Assembly (NCBI GenBank): GCA_947172415.1
Contig: OX359198.1
Span: 6,789,401 to 6,853,400 of the forward strand
DNA: 64,000 bases
Reading direction: 5' to 3'
From: Chondrosia reniformis
Lineage: Eukaryota; Porifera; Demospongiae; Chondrillida; Chondrillidae
Under the pieces are notes generated by a model. It searched no databases. It saw only the letters and a program-made list of their open reading frames with translations, and had not been told where the DNA came from. The position numbers and the translations under genes were made by a program. Each line of letters opens with the position of its first letter. The first letter of the stretch is position 1. Shown here one piece after another: positions 36,396 through 48,564 of the stretch.

Positions 36396-39158
36396 ATGGA
36401 GTTTTCAATCAATCATCATTTAATTAACGGAATGTTCTTGCCTCCTTTGGTAACTCAAGAAACCGTGGACAGCTTTATTGACTTTACACCCAATCCCGAC
36501 GATGTAATCATCGCATCGTACCCCAAGAGCGGAACGAATTGGATTCTGCAGATCGCAAAACTATTCCTTAACGGGGGAGAGGAGGACAATATTGGCTTTT
36601 TTGAGAATTGGATGGAAGTGGTAGGAAAGAAGAAATGCGAGGTATACACGTGCATCTCAATTTGGCTGCAATTTTGATAATTGCCAAAACATGTTCGCAA
36701 AGTGGTTAAACCGAAATAGGCCAAATTCTGAAATTCCTCATTTTTGTCTCGGTCGAAGTGCCGAGACGTAACGGTACGTATATACATAGGTATACGTACG
36801 GGGTGGTACGTTTAATGATTCATACCATTGAGCCACGTTAAAATATTGCGTCATCGTAGACCGCATACGCGATTACGGTACATATTTTAGTCAGCAAGTT
36901 AATCCCAGGGTCGTGGGTTCGGCGCCCCATATCGGGCGCTTTTTATTTTTTCTCTTTAGAAGAAAAATATACTACTACATATGCATGTTGCTGTAACTAG
37001 GCTAAGCAATATTGTGTCTGTACTTTGTTTTCAGAACACTTTATATACTACATTAACATTGAGTAGCTAAGTTTCAGTATGCCACTTCTGCAATGTTAGC
37101 CTTACCATATGAGCACTGTCTTGTTCCGTTACTTTTTCTAGATGTGCCAATCACTGTTATAGTGCCATCCCTACTTTTAACTTCATTTTTGAATGTTTTT
37201 ATTTAACTTGTAAATATATCTTCCTATATCAAAAACAATTTGTAGCCATTCATGCACGCTTTTCTAAATGCCAAAACATGTTTCGAGGCTCTACAGCGTT
37301 CAAAAAACGGTTAATTATGAAGAGGCCCATTTCCGAAATTCATTTTTCATCATCTTTTTTCAAGTAGACTAGCGCTAATATACGAACTTCTGCGGACACG
37401 TACAAGTTATAAATCATCAAAAATGTTTCCGAACTAGGGAATAGACAGCCCTAAGTCCGAATGCGCTCTACATGAAGCATGTTAATTGTGAAAAACGAAA
37501 ATTGTGGTATTCTCGGCAGCCATTTTTAGATAAGAGATCATGGTTTTCGGCATATTTCTCTTGTCAGTTCGAGATTTTCGCCAAGAAAACTTTCAAAACT
37601 AATTAGAGCAAGTAATTAAAAAAGGGGGGAATACAAGTAAATAATTTACAAAAATGATGTTAGAAGTAGGAGAATGGCAGTGTTCACTGCAAAAAGTATC
37701 GAAACAAGACAGTGACTATATGATAAGGCTAATCATACAGAAGTTGCATATATACTGAAATTTAAGTAGCTTAACCATACACTTCTGTGTTTGGGCACAC
37801 CATTCCTACTGCAGCTTGGTGCGCCCAAACACAGAAGTGTATGGTTAAGCTACTTAAATTTCAGTATATATGCAACTTCTGTATGATTAGCCTTATCATA
37901 TAATCACTGTCTTGTTTTGATACTTTTTGCAGATGTACTAGTGAACGCTGCCATTCCTACTTCTAACATCATTTTTGTAAATGTTTTTTATTTACTTGTA
38001 TAATACACCCAAATGCAAAAGTCGTAGATGTGGTTAAGCTTAATTTCAGTATGCCACTTCTGTATGCTAGAACACGTGAAACTCGTAGATCCGATTATAT
38101 ACCATTACAGGCTGCTCCATCCCCTCAATGCTTGCACACTCACATGAGCTATGATATGGTACCAGGAGGACCACCAGCACAGTCTCCAGCCAAGTACATC
38201 TATTTGGTGAGGAACCCCAAAGACGTGGCTGTGTCATACTACCACTTCCTAAAGTCCTTGAAGATATCTCACTATCATGGAGACTGGAATGACCTCTTTG
38301 AGAAATTCTGTAAAGGAGAGGTCACTTATAATTCATGGTTTGATCATGTACTGTCCTGGTGGAAACATAAAGGTGCATATATACAGATATAGAGAACAGT
38401 TATTACACACACATACGTATATAATAGGGCATGATATACTTTGTGGACTATATGTGTGTTAATTGCCTATACTATATATATATCTATAGGTAGTATAAAA
38501 ACATGATCATGAGTGGAGCATTGCTGTGGCAATTGATCAGTGACAGACCACTGGTGGTCATAAACAGATGTCCTGGGTTTGATTCCCAGCAAGTGCTTCT
38601 TTTGTGTTTCTCCCTCTTCATGTTGCTTAGGAATGACTACTTGTGGTTTGATTATCATTTATTTTGAATTTTCACATAATACAACAGTTTTTAATTACTT
38701 ATACATCAAGTTTGTACTTATACAGTACTGTGTCGATTTGAGAGACCCCAATCTATATATATTTGCTTCAATACATACAGTTCCCATATGTGCATTTTGA
38801 ATTATCAGGTATTTACACATTTGTACTTGTAGATGCCGACAATATCCTCTTTTTGAAGTATGAGGATATGAAGAAGGATCACTTGGGAGCTGTCACAAAG
38901 ATTGCCAAATTCATTGGTCGTGAATTTCCAGCAGAGAAACTACAGAAGATAACAGAGATGTCTACCTTTGACTATATGAAGAATTCACCAGTGGCACAAG
39001 ATCGCACATGGAAAGCGATATTTAAAGATGGACATAATGTATTTAGAAAGGGAGTGGTAGGAGATTGGAAGAGTCACTTTTCTCAAGAGCAAATAAGCAG
39101 ATTGGATGCACTCTATGAGAGTAAGATGGCTGGTACAGGATTGGAGTTTACAAATTAG
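36396..39158 (+). CDS. Cytosolic sulfotransferase (SULT1-like), copy 3
   Basis: Three exons, 36396-36641, 38111-38372 and 38833-39158, give 277 residues. All cofactor motifs are intact (SYPKSGTNW, HTHMSYDMV, VRNPKDVAVSYYHF, RKGVVGDWKSHF). It differs from copy 2 at scattered residues; the main cluster lies just before the last PAPS loop (KAIFKDGHNVF versus KMILEEGYHLF), a region that can shape substrate choice. Intron 1 is about 950 bp longer than in copy 2 because of an inserted block containing a palindrome. AATAAA occurs at about 39210. Confidence 0.93.
36895..36960 (+). repeat. Possible tRNA-derived SINE end
   Basis: The stretch gtgggttcggcgcccc contains a B-box-like ggttcg core with a short T-arm-like stem, followed by cgggcgcttttta, where the T run would end polymerase III transcription. 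The 5' half of a tRNA is not evident. Confidence 0.3.
37060..37215 (+). repeat. Diverged direct copy of the intron-1 segment
   Basis: Reads gtttcagtatgccacttctg ... gagcactgtcttgttccgtt actttttctagatgtgcc, a degraded version of 37860-38000 and of 31140-31285. Thus intron 1 of copy 3 contains three versions of the same segment. Confidence 0.6.
37631..38003. repeat. Near-perfect palindrome in sulfotransferase copy 3 intron 1
   Basis: The left arm (about 37631-37800) and right arm (about 37819-38003) are reverse complements over about 165 bp, with a spacer of about 20 bp (ttcctactgcagcttggt). The right arm is the sequence found at the same place in copy 2 (31110-31285); the left arm is absent from copy 2. 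Confidence 0.85.
38512..38605 (+). repeat. tRNA-like (SINE-type) segment in sulfotransferase copy 3 intron 2
   Basis: Copy of the segment at 31777-31873, with the same T-arm-like cctgggtttgattcccagc. It was presumably carried along by the gene duplication. Confidence 0.45.
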
Positions 39159-39777
39159 ATAACTTGCGTGGAATATCAATCATCAATTACTGTATTATCA
39201 TCATTAGTAAATAAAGCTACTTCATTATGCACAAGATGTATGTGAGCTTGTGAGAGATGATGCTATATACTATATCTAATTGTAGCAAAAAGCTATTTGG
39301 CTAGCGTGGAATGCATTAAGAGTAATTATTGACCACATCCTTAGCCATTGATACCCTAGACCTAGTCCTAGCTGTTAATGCCTCCTAATCAGAAGAGGAT
39401 AAACTCCAATTTTACTGTTATTCACACATTTTAAACTTGGATCCCCACTATGACTTGCTGTGATAGTGAGGCATGATAAACTTATCAATGATATACTGCA
39501 GTCCCTTCCTGATGGCAGCTACCACAGACAAATTTGTAAAAAAATTCCTTTTGAAGTGCAAACCAAAACAATTATAAAATTTGACATTTAGTAAGATCAT
39601 CACACTATCACCACAAGACAGTGAACACCTAATAAGGACTATATAACCATATAAAAGTGGCAATGGAATATAAGTGACTTGATAATTAATTTTTATTACA
39701 CCAAACATTTTAAACAAATTCTCACTTTAGTGAAACATGTAAAATTAAAAAATACAGTTGTGGTCTTGGATCCCTGG
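39159..39777. other. Gap between converging genes, with an extra PRELID1 last exon
   Basis: On the minus strand, 39448-39518 repeats the last coding exon of the PRELID1 gene (encoding KGLQYIIDKF and PHYHSKS, then stop) and its flank. Its splice acceptor would put it out of frame with exon 5, so it is more likely a relic than an alternative end. Nothing else was seen in the gap. Confidence 0.55.
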
Positions 39778-41891
39778 CTATGACTTGCTGCGATAGTGAG
39801 GTGAGATAAGCTTATCAATGACATACTGCAGTCCCTTCTCCGCCTACATAATGTACACATATGTGTGAAGACAAATATAATCACATCTGTAACCAAGTGA
39901 CTACAGTCTTCTAATGGTTGGATGACAAGACTGTACTAAAATGGCAACCAGTGAACCAGGATGGCAAAACTACCAAGGCGGCTGTTTGATCTTACTTATC
40001 ATGGGCTCATTAGAGCGTTACACTTTGATGGTGAGGTTGAATGACTGCCTTCAGCTTATCCATCATCCATCACAAGTGAAACACTTGTGGTTTCAGTAAT
40101 AAGTGAAGGTGGAGGCTACAATTTAATGGAACTGAGTGTTCACAATACTAAATAATAGTCAACTGTACGATGACTGTTCAAAGATTGACATAAATATAAA
40201 AAGATACTGCAAGTCTTTTTATAACTGAACACATGACATAACGAATGCCAACTTCACTATTTTCCTCTAACTAAAGTCAGAGACCTTTGTATACTTACTC
40301 TCTCAGTGTTCTTCTGATAACGTTCCTTGATAAAGTGTTCGATTGGTCTGGACAGGCCTGTGATGCTTGACTTGAACCAAGCTGACTTGGTTACACAGGT
40401 CCTACAGATACATGTGACAGTCATGTGACAGTCATGTGATAGTCATGTGAATCCTTCTTGGGAATATACAAAAACCTGAAACAAATGCTACTACTAATCA
40501 GTGGAGATTCTTTTAAGACAGTCAAGCTAACAGTCAGAACATGTCACTAAGAAATGGCTTCTATATTGTAACCTCTTGTTTTATAGGGATTCTGGGTAAT
40601 TTTGAACACTATACATCACACAACTATTGCAGATTTAGTTATGATACCTTCATTACATAATCACTTATTGGTTTGTATAGATATACTTACATGTGTATGC
40701 TGTACAAAGAGACGGCTTATTAGCACTCAAACTCACATGCTGGGATCGTCAGGCGACATAAAGTATTCACATTTTTCCTCCACAAGAGAGAGTCTTGTTA
40801 ATGTCAGGTTTCTGCTATATGTAGTAAAGGTCTTTAAACTTGGGTCTACAACTGACTCTTCAACAATAAAAGCTGTACTAGCGCCTCCAAGTATCTAAAA
40901 AAGAACCAGGGTATAATCACAATGAGAGATGCATGTCCAATAGATTCCTTTACTATAGGTCCTCATTGTACTATTAGTAGGTCCAGGGAAGTGGTGAGTA
41001 TTTAGATCACTCATAGCTGAATTCCACTGTTATATAATTAGGAAAATGGACCTATCACAGTTTGTATTTAGAGACAAATTGGGATTTACACTTCATAGAT
41101 TATAAACTTAGTCTACCAGAAATGGGTAAAATAATTGGTCTGATTTCCATACTCACCCACTCTCCCCAGCGAGGGGGTTTGATGGAACTGGTCTTTGAAA
41201 ACAGCTTCTTGGAGTATAACTTTCCATCATTTGTGTATCTATACAGTAAAAATCAATAACTCATAAATAAAGTATACATATAGAAGAAAACAACAGCCAA
41301 TTAGTATAACAACAAAAATGCATTTAATTAACAAATATACAGATGTAATGACCAGTGTAGTATATGTACAAACACACGTACACATGGATCTATTTCTTAC
41401 CTATCAATGATATCTTCTGACAGGACATGGCTGCTATGAGGGTTGGGATAACGCTTTGAAATTGCCTGAAACATGGTATCCCAGGCACAACTACGAATGA
41501 GAGCAATTCAACATTCCATCAGAGCTGGAATGTCCATATTATATTTTGAATAAATTAAGGAGGGTGGGGGGTTGGGTTGGGGATAAAAATAATAAGGAAA
41601 ATGATCATTTGAGAGAGGAATACATTTGGAAAACGTATATGTGATAATTACTAATAGATTTGCTAAAAATGATTAGATGATTAGAGGGTGATAGTTTTTT
41701 TGAAAGTGCCAAGGGAAGAGATTGGTAGATTAATTAAGTATGTGAATGACTTCTGGAGAATCAGACTACACCATACAGAATACATAATAATTTAATCACG
41801 CTCGAAGGTGATTGGTACTACTTTACCTAAAACATGTTGTCTTTTTGTAAAACTTCATAACAGGCTTTCCAACCACTGCCGAAGCCGCCAT
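39778..41891 (-). CDS. PRELID1: PRELI/MSF1-domain protein (PRELID1-like)
   Basis: Six exons on the minus strand (listed high to low): 41827-41891, 41401-41490, 41157-41238, 40737-40894, 40299-40401 and 39778-39843, joining in frame to 187 residues. KRYPNPHSSHVLSEDIIDR, KPPRWGEW, FIVEESVVDP and VEEKCEYF line up with the PRELI domain of PRELID1. That protein, with TRIAP1, moves phosphatidic acid across the mitochondrial intermembrane space for cardiolipin synthesis. The vertebrate C-terminal LEA-like extension is missing. The start MAASAVVGKPVMKFYKK is plausible; no independent targeting peptide is expected for this family. Confidence 0.88.
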
Positions 41892-42216
41892 TTTTATTAC
41901 GCAACGTCCTCTTACACGTGCACGAATCATTCAGTGTATAAGTGGTTAGCATTAGTACATATAAACTATAACTCTATTATTATATAAAATGTTAAGCACC
42001 AGCCAAGCTTTAGTTAATTAATATATACATAAACCGAATTGCAGTTGTGTAATACCTGCTGTGCATGCGCAGAAAACCCTGCACCACATTTAATGATTAC
42101 GAAAACCACATGATTTGCCACCAAATACATACATTATACAGTGCACAATGTACAAATAATTCAACATCGAAATGAGTTTGGAAATGAGGGCAGTTGTTTC
42201 TGACAAATAAGTTAAT
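41892..42216. other. Intergenic gap
   Basis: Lies between the PRELID1 start and the ZC3H15 stop, both on the minus strand. The reverse of the ctggtgcttaacat repeat motif occurs at about 41988-42003. Nothing else was recognised. Confidence 0.5.
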
Positions 42217-45089
42217 TTAATCACTATCTTCAACATCATTCTCTATATTCTCCAGCATCATATCGCCTTGCAACAGTTTGGCCAGGATTGGCTCATTCAG
42301 TGGATCCTTAGCTTCCATCAGAAAGAGATCCTCGTCAATGGCAATGTGAGCATCTTTATCTTGTAGCAAGAAGGTTTCATCTGAAATATTACATGCCTGA
42401 CCTTCATCCTGTAAACAAAGATTATGTAATGTGTCATCATCAGTGGACTCTGGATTTACCCCACCCACTCATGCCTCCTAAGGAACTCGATCAGTTAATG
42501 GGTGGAACTGAAGTCACTTAATGGGAACCAGAGTCTCCCCTTAGCCACTCAAAAAGATGGTCGAGCCATGATGATAACATCTGAGCTTAAGATCAGCTTT
42601 TTATCTTAAAGTCCCCATAATGTAACGTATACTGCATACTATACACATAACATACGAATAAAACCTTGTGGGACCAGACATATGATCTAGGGAATGGAAA
42701 AGAGTAGGGGAACTTTAAGATCTAAAGCCAATCTTAAAGCACCGATGTCATCATCATTTAACTCTGGATATTACCCCTGCCCACTCATGTCCCCTGATGA
42801 GCGCAATGAGCTAATGGGCGGAACCGAAGTTCGCTTGATGGGAACCAGAGTCTCCTCCTCCCCCTGCTAATCGTAGACTACAGTGACAACTGTATGAATG
42901 GACATCTCTCTAGGACAGTGGCCACCTACATTGAGTCCCTAATATTCATTATTTTAAATACTTCTAAACCACGATAATCTGGTCACTTTTCTACTGTTTC
43001 TATTGCAGCAATATACCACTAATATATAACCAATTCTTCACCTTGCTCAACAACTACCTCTAATCTGATATATTCTCAAGATGAAACAGTGACATTCAAG
43101 GGACAAAGCTTACTTCATCATTGTCTTTGTCTTTAAAGAAAAGGACATCTTCACTCATTTCATCATCATCTGCAACAACAGCTTCTGGGTTAAACTCAAA
43201 CATTTCTCTTCCACTGATTCCCAGCATCTTTCCTTGTTTGTAAGCATCTCTCTTCTTCTTTTTAGTTGCCTCCGCCTCATCCTTTTTTGCTTTTAACTTT
43301 GAAAAAAGAAATACATTGCTGCAATCAGATCTTAAAATGTGCCTTAATACGAAAGTCTATTAAATATGGCCACCAAATTTTAATTCTTCCAACCATAAAA
43401 GGCGATACCTTTTTTTGTTTCCATTGTAAAAAGGATTCTAATGTTACAGGAGTAAGTGTCTTTCCGGAGCTAATTAATTCACCTCTCTGGAAATGAGATA
43501 AAAAACGTTTTGAAAATGTTTCATTCAATCATGCATTATAATGCAATACTACATGAGGCATGTTTACATGTTCTATTATGCAAGTATTTTATGAGATATG
43601 TATCTGTCCTCTGGTTAAGCTAACTAGTGTTTCACAATGCCAACCTCTCTTTCCACTAGTTCTTCTAACGATTCTACAACTTTCTCTACTATGCTAGCTG
43701 AATCATTCTTCTTTAGAATAAAGCCAGGAGGGAGGGCATGTCTGTACATGCAAGCGTCTCCTCCATTTGGACACTCCCAAAACCATCCATATATTCCCTT
43801 TTCTATTGCATGTATAAAGTGCTTGCATACCTGAAAAGAGTAAGTCATATAATCACATGCAAGTCACATGGTCACATGTAAGTCACTTGATCACATGCAG
43901 GTCATATGATCACGTAATAATCACATGCAGGTCACATGATCACGTGATGATCACAATATGTTTTTGATTATTTTGAAGATGTACTTTGTCTGTCTTGGGC
44001 TTAGTCTTGCCCTCCTGGCCATGCTTCTTATCAACAACACTCCTTAACTGTTCTTCATCCCAGTTCTCCATTGTTTCTAACCAATAGGGAAGGGTCCATG
44101 AAGACACTAGCAAAGGGAGTAGCCCCACATGATAGATGTATTAACCGACCTCCCGTGTCTTCTGCACCATCCCTCATGTCCACATACATGCTTCTCTTTT
44201 CAGACTTTCTCTCCAAGTTTAGGTCGTGGGAGAACTTGCACTTGTCTCCCTTAGTGCATAAGCCTTGCTTAAAAAACTCACAAAGAACAGACTTGGGATC
44301 GGCACCTAAGCAGTAACAGGACTGTACATGAACAGGGATGTACATTAACAGGGCCGTATACCTTTAGATATTTTCTGTGCAGCAGCAATAGGTTTAAAGA
44401 GTGTATCTAAGTCGTCCTTTTCTTTCTTTTTAAATTCTTTGTCTTTCTATATAAACAAAGAAACTATATATAACAAGGCAATCATGTCTCATTAACTTGG
44501 TACACCAAGAAGAGTGCTATTCTACTCAGTTTGCTACTTACTATTTCACTACTTAGTTTAATCTATTCTATTAATGTACATGTCAACCAGATCAAATAAA
44601 AATGGTGTTCATATATTTGAACAATAATAATTGGGTGAAAACGTTTCATTTCCCTACAGTATGTAGTCTCACTTTTGCCTGAGCCTCCATTGAGGCTACC
44701 TTCTGCATGCTCTGGTTGGCATACTTGACCTGTTGCGTCACCTGCTTTATAAATGTCTGTTGTTTCTTTCCCTTTTTATTTTTCAACCCAAATGTCTTAT
44801 CCTATATGATGACACATGGGCATATATGACTGATGTGTGTTACAACAGCAAGTCCACTAATGTGTTAAATACTTATATATATAGAATTATACATTTATAA
44901 GGTGAGATTCTTATTTTGATATAAATGCTACTCATTTAATCAAAAATTCTAATAAAAAGGATCACAATTGAGTTAAGTTAGACTACTTTTATATACACAT
45001 TATCTAGTGAATACATATACCTCAATAATCTTTTCTTTCTTCTTCTCTTGGGTCTTTTTACTTGGCTGAGATGCTTTCTTTGGGGGCAT
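42217..45089 (-). CDS. ZC3H15: ZC3H15 / DFRP1-like CCCH zinc-finger protein
   Basis: Nine exons, high to low: 45021-45089, 44673-44801, 44362-44446, 44150-44305, 43985-44076, 43645-43830, 43409-43486, 43114-43296 and 42217-42408, about 389 residues. The basic N-terminus is [20 protein letters not shown]. Two CCCH fingers are seen: [19 protein letters not shown] (C-x7-C-x5-C-x3-H) and [18 protein letters not shown]. The following DFRP region reads [18 protein letters not shown] and ISGREMFEF; the C-terminus is acidic. ZC3H15 binds and stabilises the translation GTPase DRG1 in the cytoplasm. The donor after exon 4 (gtcggt) is unusual. Confidence 0.92.
42465..42870. repeat. Pair of related repeats in a ZC3H15 intron
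   Basis: 42465-42540 and 42778-42860 share actcatg..., gaacc/actgaagt and tgatgggaaccagagtctcc at similar spacing. They are diverged direct copies of an unknown element. Confidence 0.55.
43850..43955. repeat. Short tandem repeat with tcacatg core
   Basis: Units such as gtcacatgatcacatgcag recur five or six times, imperfectly, within a ZC3H15 intron. A similar tcatgtgacag run is at 40410-40450. Confidence 0.7.
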
Positions 45090-45329
45090 CTCATTGGATT
45101 GCTGGCTCTAAAAATGATTGCGCAATACTACGCAACCACGTGCCTTGGCGATTATGACTTTTGGTGCAACCACAAGTGGTTAATTTTCACCTCAGAAATC
45201 ACAACAACGACCTATCTATTGCAACTAATAAGAGACAACAGAATCGTTTTGCAGGATCTGAACGGAAAGCATAAAAATATCGACTACAAAAGAATGTATA
45301 TCACAGCTATATTGTCTAAAATAAAAGAG

Positions 45330-48266
45330 TTATCGTTTTTGCATTTTTGGATTTGAAGTAAAATCCTTGGCTTCTTCTAACAACTCATTAACGTCTTCTT
45401 CACTCTCTGAAGCATTGGGCATCCAATTTTCGTCATCACTTGGGCTGTAATCGTCTTCTGAAGACACTCCTTCATCATTAATGAAGCTATCATTGTAGTC
45501 GTATGTGTTTGGTTCTCCGTCATCATCACTGACATCTTGCAAGACAGATTTACCTTCAGTAAGTACAGAGTTGAGGGACCATGTAAGAGAAGCAATCACT
45601 AATCCTAAACCTTCCTTACAATTATCTCTTTACTCACCTTTAGTCTTTCGCTTCCTTCTCGACATACTTGATGGACCTACAGTCAATATTATGCAATATT
45701 AGGCAATACATGTATATATATCTGTGTAGATATATAGCTCTGAAGTATAATAAAATAGCTTACTAACACTATATAAGGAATCAAAGGAGGCACTTACACT
45801 AAGTATATCAGTGTATGGCCAAATGGTATGCAGTGAGTGTTGATGTATGTCTCCATACATCAGGACTGCGGGATCCTACAGTGGCTGGTTAGGCCAATGG
45901 CTTTTGAAGGTAGACACTTTACATAAAAATGGCTACCGCCAACAAGATGTTAAGCTTACCGCTATCCGGAGATTTGGTATGTTTGTACTGCTTCTTGTGA
46001 AGTGGGTTCTTCCTAAAAATTGATAACATTTAATGAAAACAACAGAAAAGTTAAGTCAAACTCTAACACATCAAGGAATCCATATCTTATATAATACATT
46101 ACACATACACAAACTACTCAGTGGATTAAGCAATGTCTGGTGACATACCTATAACACGCTGTACCGTAGGGACACTCTGGTCTGTCATCATTCTCTGCCT
46201 CGCTGTCTGAACCATCTCCCGGCTTGTCAAAATTGTGAGAGTATTCCTTGAAATGAGCTGGATTCTTTCTATAGCACCTTTTACCATAAGGACAAAGTGG
46301 CAAATCTGATTTGGTATCCCCTTCTCTAGGGGGAGGGGAGTCTGATTTGGTATCCCCTTCTCTAGGGGGAGGGGAGTCTGATATGGTATCCCCTCCTCTG
46401 GGGGGAGGGGAGTCTGATATGGTATCCCCTCCTCTGGGGGGAGGGGAGTCTGATATGGTATCCCCTCCTCTGGGGGGAGGGGAGTCTGATTTGGTATCCC
46501 CTCCTCTGGGGGGAGGGGAGTCTGATTTTGTATCCCCTCCTCTGGGGGGAGGGGAGTCTGATAGGATTGATGGTTTTTCTCTGCTAGAAGTGCCAGTTTT
46601 GTTTGGAGAAGATTTTTCTGATGCTTGTGGGCTTTTCTGTCTTTCTGAAGCTGTTTTATCGAAGAGCATCGATTTTCTGTTAAAATCATCTTCTGAATTA
46701 TCACTCAGGTCATCATCTTTAGCCTGCTTGACATTTGTTTTTCTTCGTTTACTGGAATCAGACTTCTACAGTATAAAGGTACACATAGCTACTACACCAC
46801 ACCACATATATACACATAGCTACAACATAACACTATATACATACATAGCTACAACATAACACTATATACACACATAGCTACAACATAACACTATATACAC
46901 ACATAGCTACAACATAACACTATATACACACATAGCTACAACATAACACTATATACACACATAGCTACAACATAACACTATATACATACATAGCTACAAC
47001 ATAACACTATATACACACATAGCTACTACATAACACTATATACACACATAGCTACTACATAACACTATATACACACATACCTTAATAAATTAGTGTAGGT
47101 AGCTATGTGTGATGTAGTAGCTATGTGTGTATGTAGTAGGTAGCTAAGAGATATCCTTCATAGGGCAATCACTGACACATCCATTTGGACTCACTTGACT
47201 AGTTTTTCTTTTTCCTGTGAGGTTCTCGCTCTTTAATGTGCTGTCTGTAGAGCTGGTCAACCAAGAAGGAAGTGTCCTCACTCTTTTGGTCCCCTCGTAA
47301 CTAGCAACTAATACACATAGCAACCGTCACATACAGATGACACTCAGTGAGTGAAGATAGGATATTTAGCAATACCTTGTTCTTGTGCACTTCCATCACT
47401 GAAGCTCCTTTCTCCAAGATTGTCATCCTTCTCCTTACCAATTGTTTGCCCTAGGTTGCTTTCATCCATATCATCGCCATCATCTTCTGCTACTGGACTC
47501 AGGTTCTCTTGTTTACTGCTAGTACTTGTTGCAGAGGTCACATCCATCTTGCTGTCTGCCTCCTTGTCCTCCCCCTCCCCCTCCCCGTCCTCCCCTTCGC
47601 CACTCTTCACAGGTTGGCCGTCCTCCAGCTCATCCACAAAGGTCTCTGTAACGTCACAGCTTGTGTCTCCATCTTCACTACTTTTAGTGTCAGGTTCCTC
47701 AATCACATACCTGAACAACAAGTCATCTTTGATAAAGGAGATGGTATCGCCACTAGACAGCACACGAGTCTGGTCCTTCTCTAGTGTGACAAAGATCTGG
47801 GAGTCATGTGATCTGTAAAACACTGGATTGGTGTGTTTCTGTGGAGTGTACGACAAAGACGGATCATCACTATCTCACAGAAAAATAACCTCACAAGTAT
47901 GTAAGTCTTTTCCACTATAATGCATATGTGATGTGATATAATGCATATGGAGTAAGAGAATATGAAGATTTGCATGCAATCTAAGACATATTCTGCAGCT
48001 TCGACTATGAATACATTTTGATACACATTCTGACTTACTGGAATTATAACAAATTTTCCATCCTCAAAGCGCAGAAGTGCATGTAGCCTGGAAACGCGTT
48101 TATCAGAGATCTACAGGTGCAATCAGAGGGAATACAGTCAGCAAATCCTTGCCTTTGGAGTTTTAATTTGTTAAACCTTAAGGAACGGTCCCCTTCCAAT
48201 GCTAGTCTCGGCCGCAGGCAGAACGAATTCCACTCCATCACTATTTACAAGTCTATGAACTGCCAT
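45330..48266 (-). CDS. APLF: APLF-like DNA-repair factor and histone chaperone
   Basis: Eight exons, high to low: 48177-48266, 48039-48110, 47376-47838, 47195-47307, 46149-46765, 45960-46012, 45638-45676 and 45330-45553, about 556 residues. The FHA domain covers about 1-105 (SIGRGPFLK, KRVSRLHALLRF, HTNPVFYR). A Ku-binding motif KRVRTLPSW lies near 216-224. Two PBZ poly(ADP-ribose)-binding fingers follow, CPYGKRCYRKNPAHFKEYSH (from about 404) and CPYGTACYR/KNPLHKKQYKH (from about 444). The acidic histone-binding tail has YDYNDSFINDE. APLF acts in nuclear non-homologous end joining and single-strand break repair. Seven in-frame 12-residue repeats precede the fingers. All key finger residues are intact. 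Confidence 0.93.
46306..46562 (-). repeat. 36-bp coding minisatellite (seven units) in APLF exon 5
   Basis: On the minus strand each unit encodes SDSPPPRGGDTK or a close variant (E for second G, I for K). Units are almost identical at DNA level, so the array is young. It lies between the Ku-binding motif and the PBZ fingers. The complementary strand is also open throughout, which is a property of the repeat. Confidence 0.93.
46785..47140. repeat. 29-bp minisatellite in APLF intron 4
   Basis: The unit cacatagctacaacataaca then ctatataca repeats about ten times at 29-bp spacing. The end at 47095-47140 carries the same core in reverse (gtagctatgtgtg), so the array could fold back on itself. Confidence 0.85.
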
Positions 48267-48564
48267 TTTAATCGAAAACTGTCAACTTTAATCGATAATT
48301 GATCGAAAAGAGCGAGATAGATGCACATGTAATATTTCATTGCATACTGAAATATTATACATCAGAAATATGAATCACGATTAAATTAAAGTAAGGGTCC
48401 CCCATTAATTCCAGCAGGGAATCATCTCTCATCCTCATATAATGAATCATTATATGAGGATCTTCAATACTATTCCTTAGTCCTTAGTATGAACATATAT
48501 CAGAAACTGAATCACATTACAATTTGTGTGGAAGAAATAAAATATTAGAAAATGATAAAATTAT

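Noticed and set aside
46311..46859. Plus-strand open frame of 182 codons with Gly/Ser/Val repeats
   Set aside because: It is the antisense of the APLF coding repeat; the minus frame joins conserved domains, so the plus frame is a shadow.
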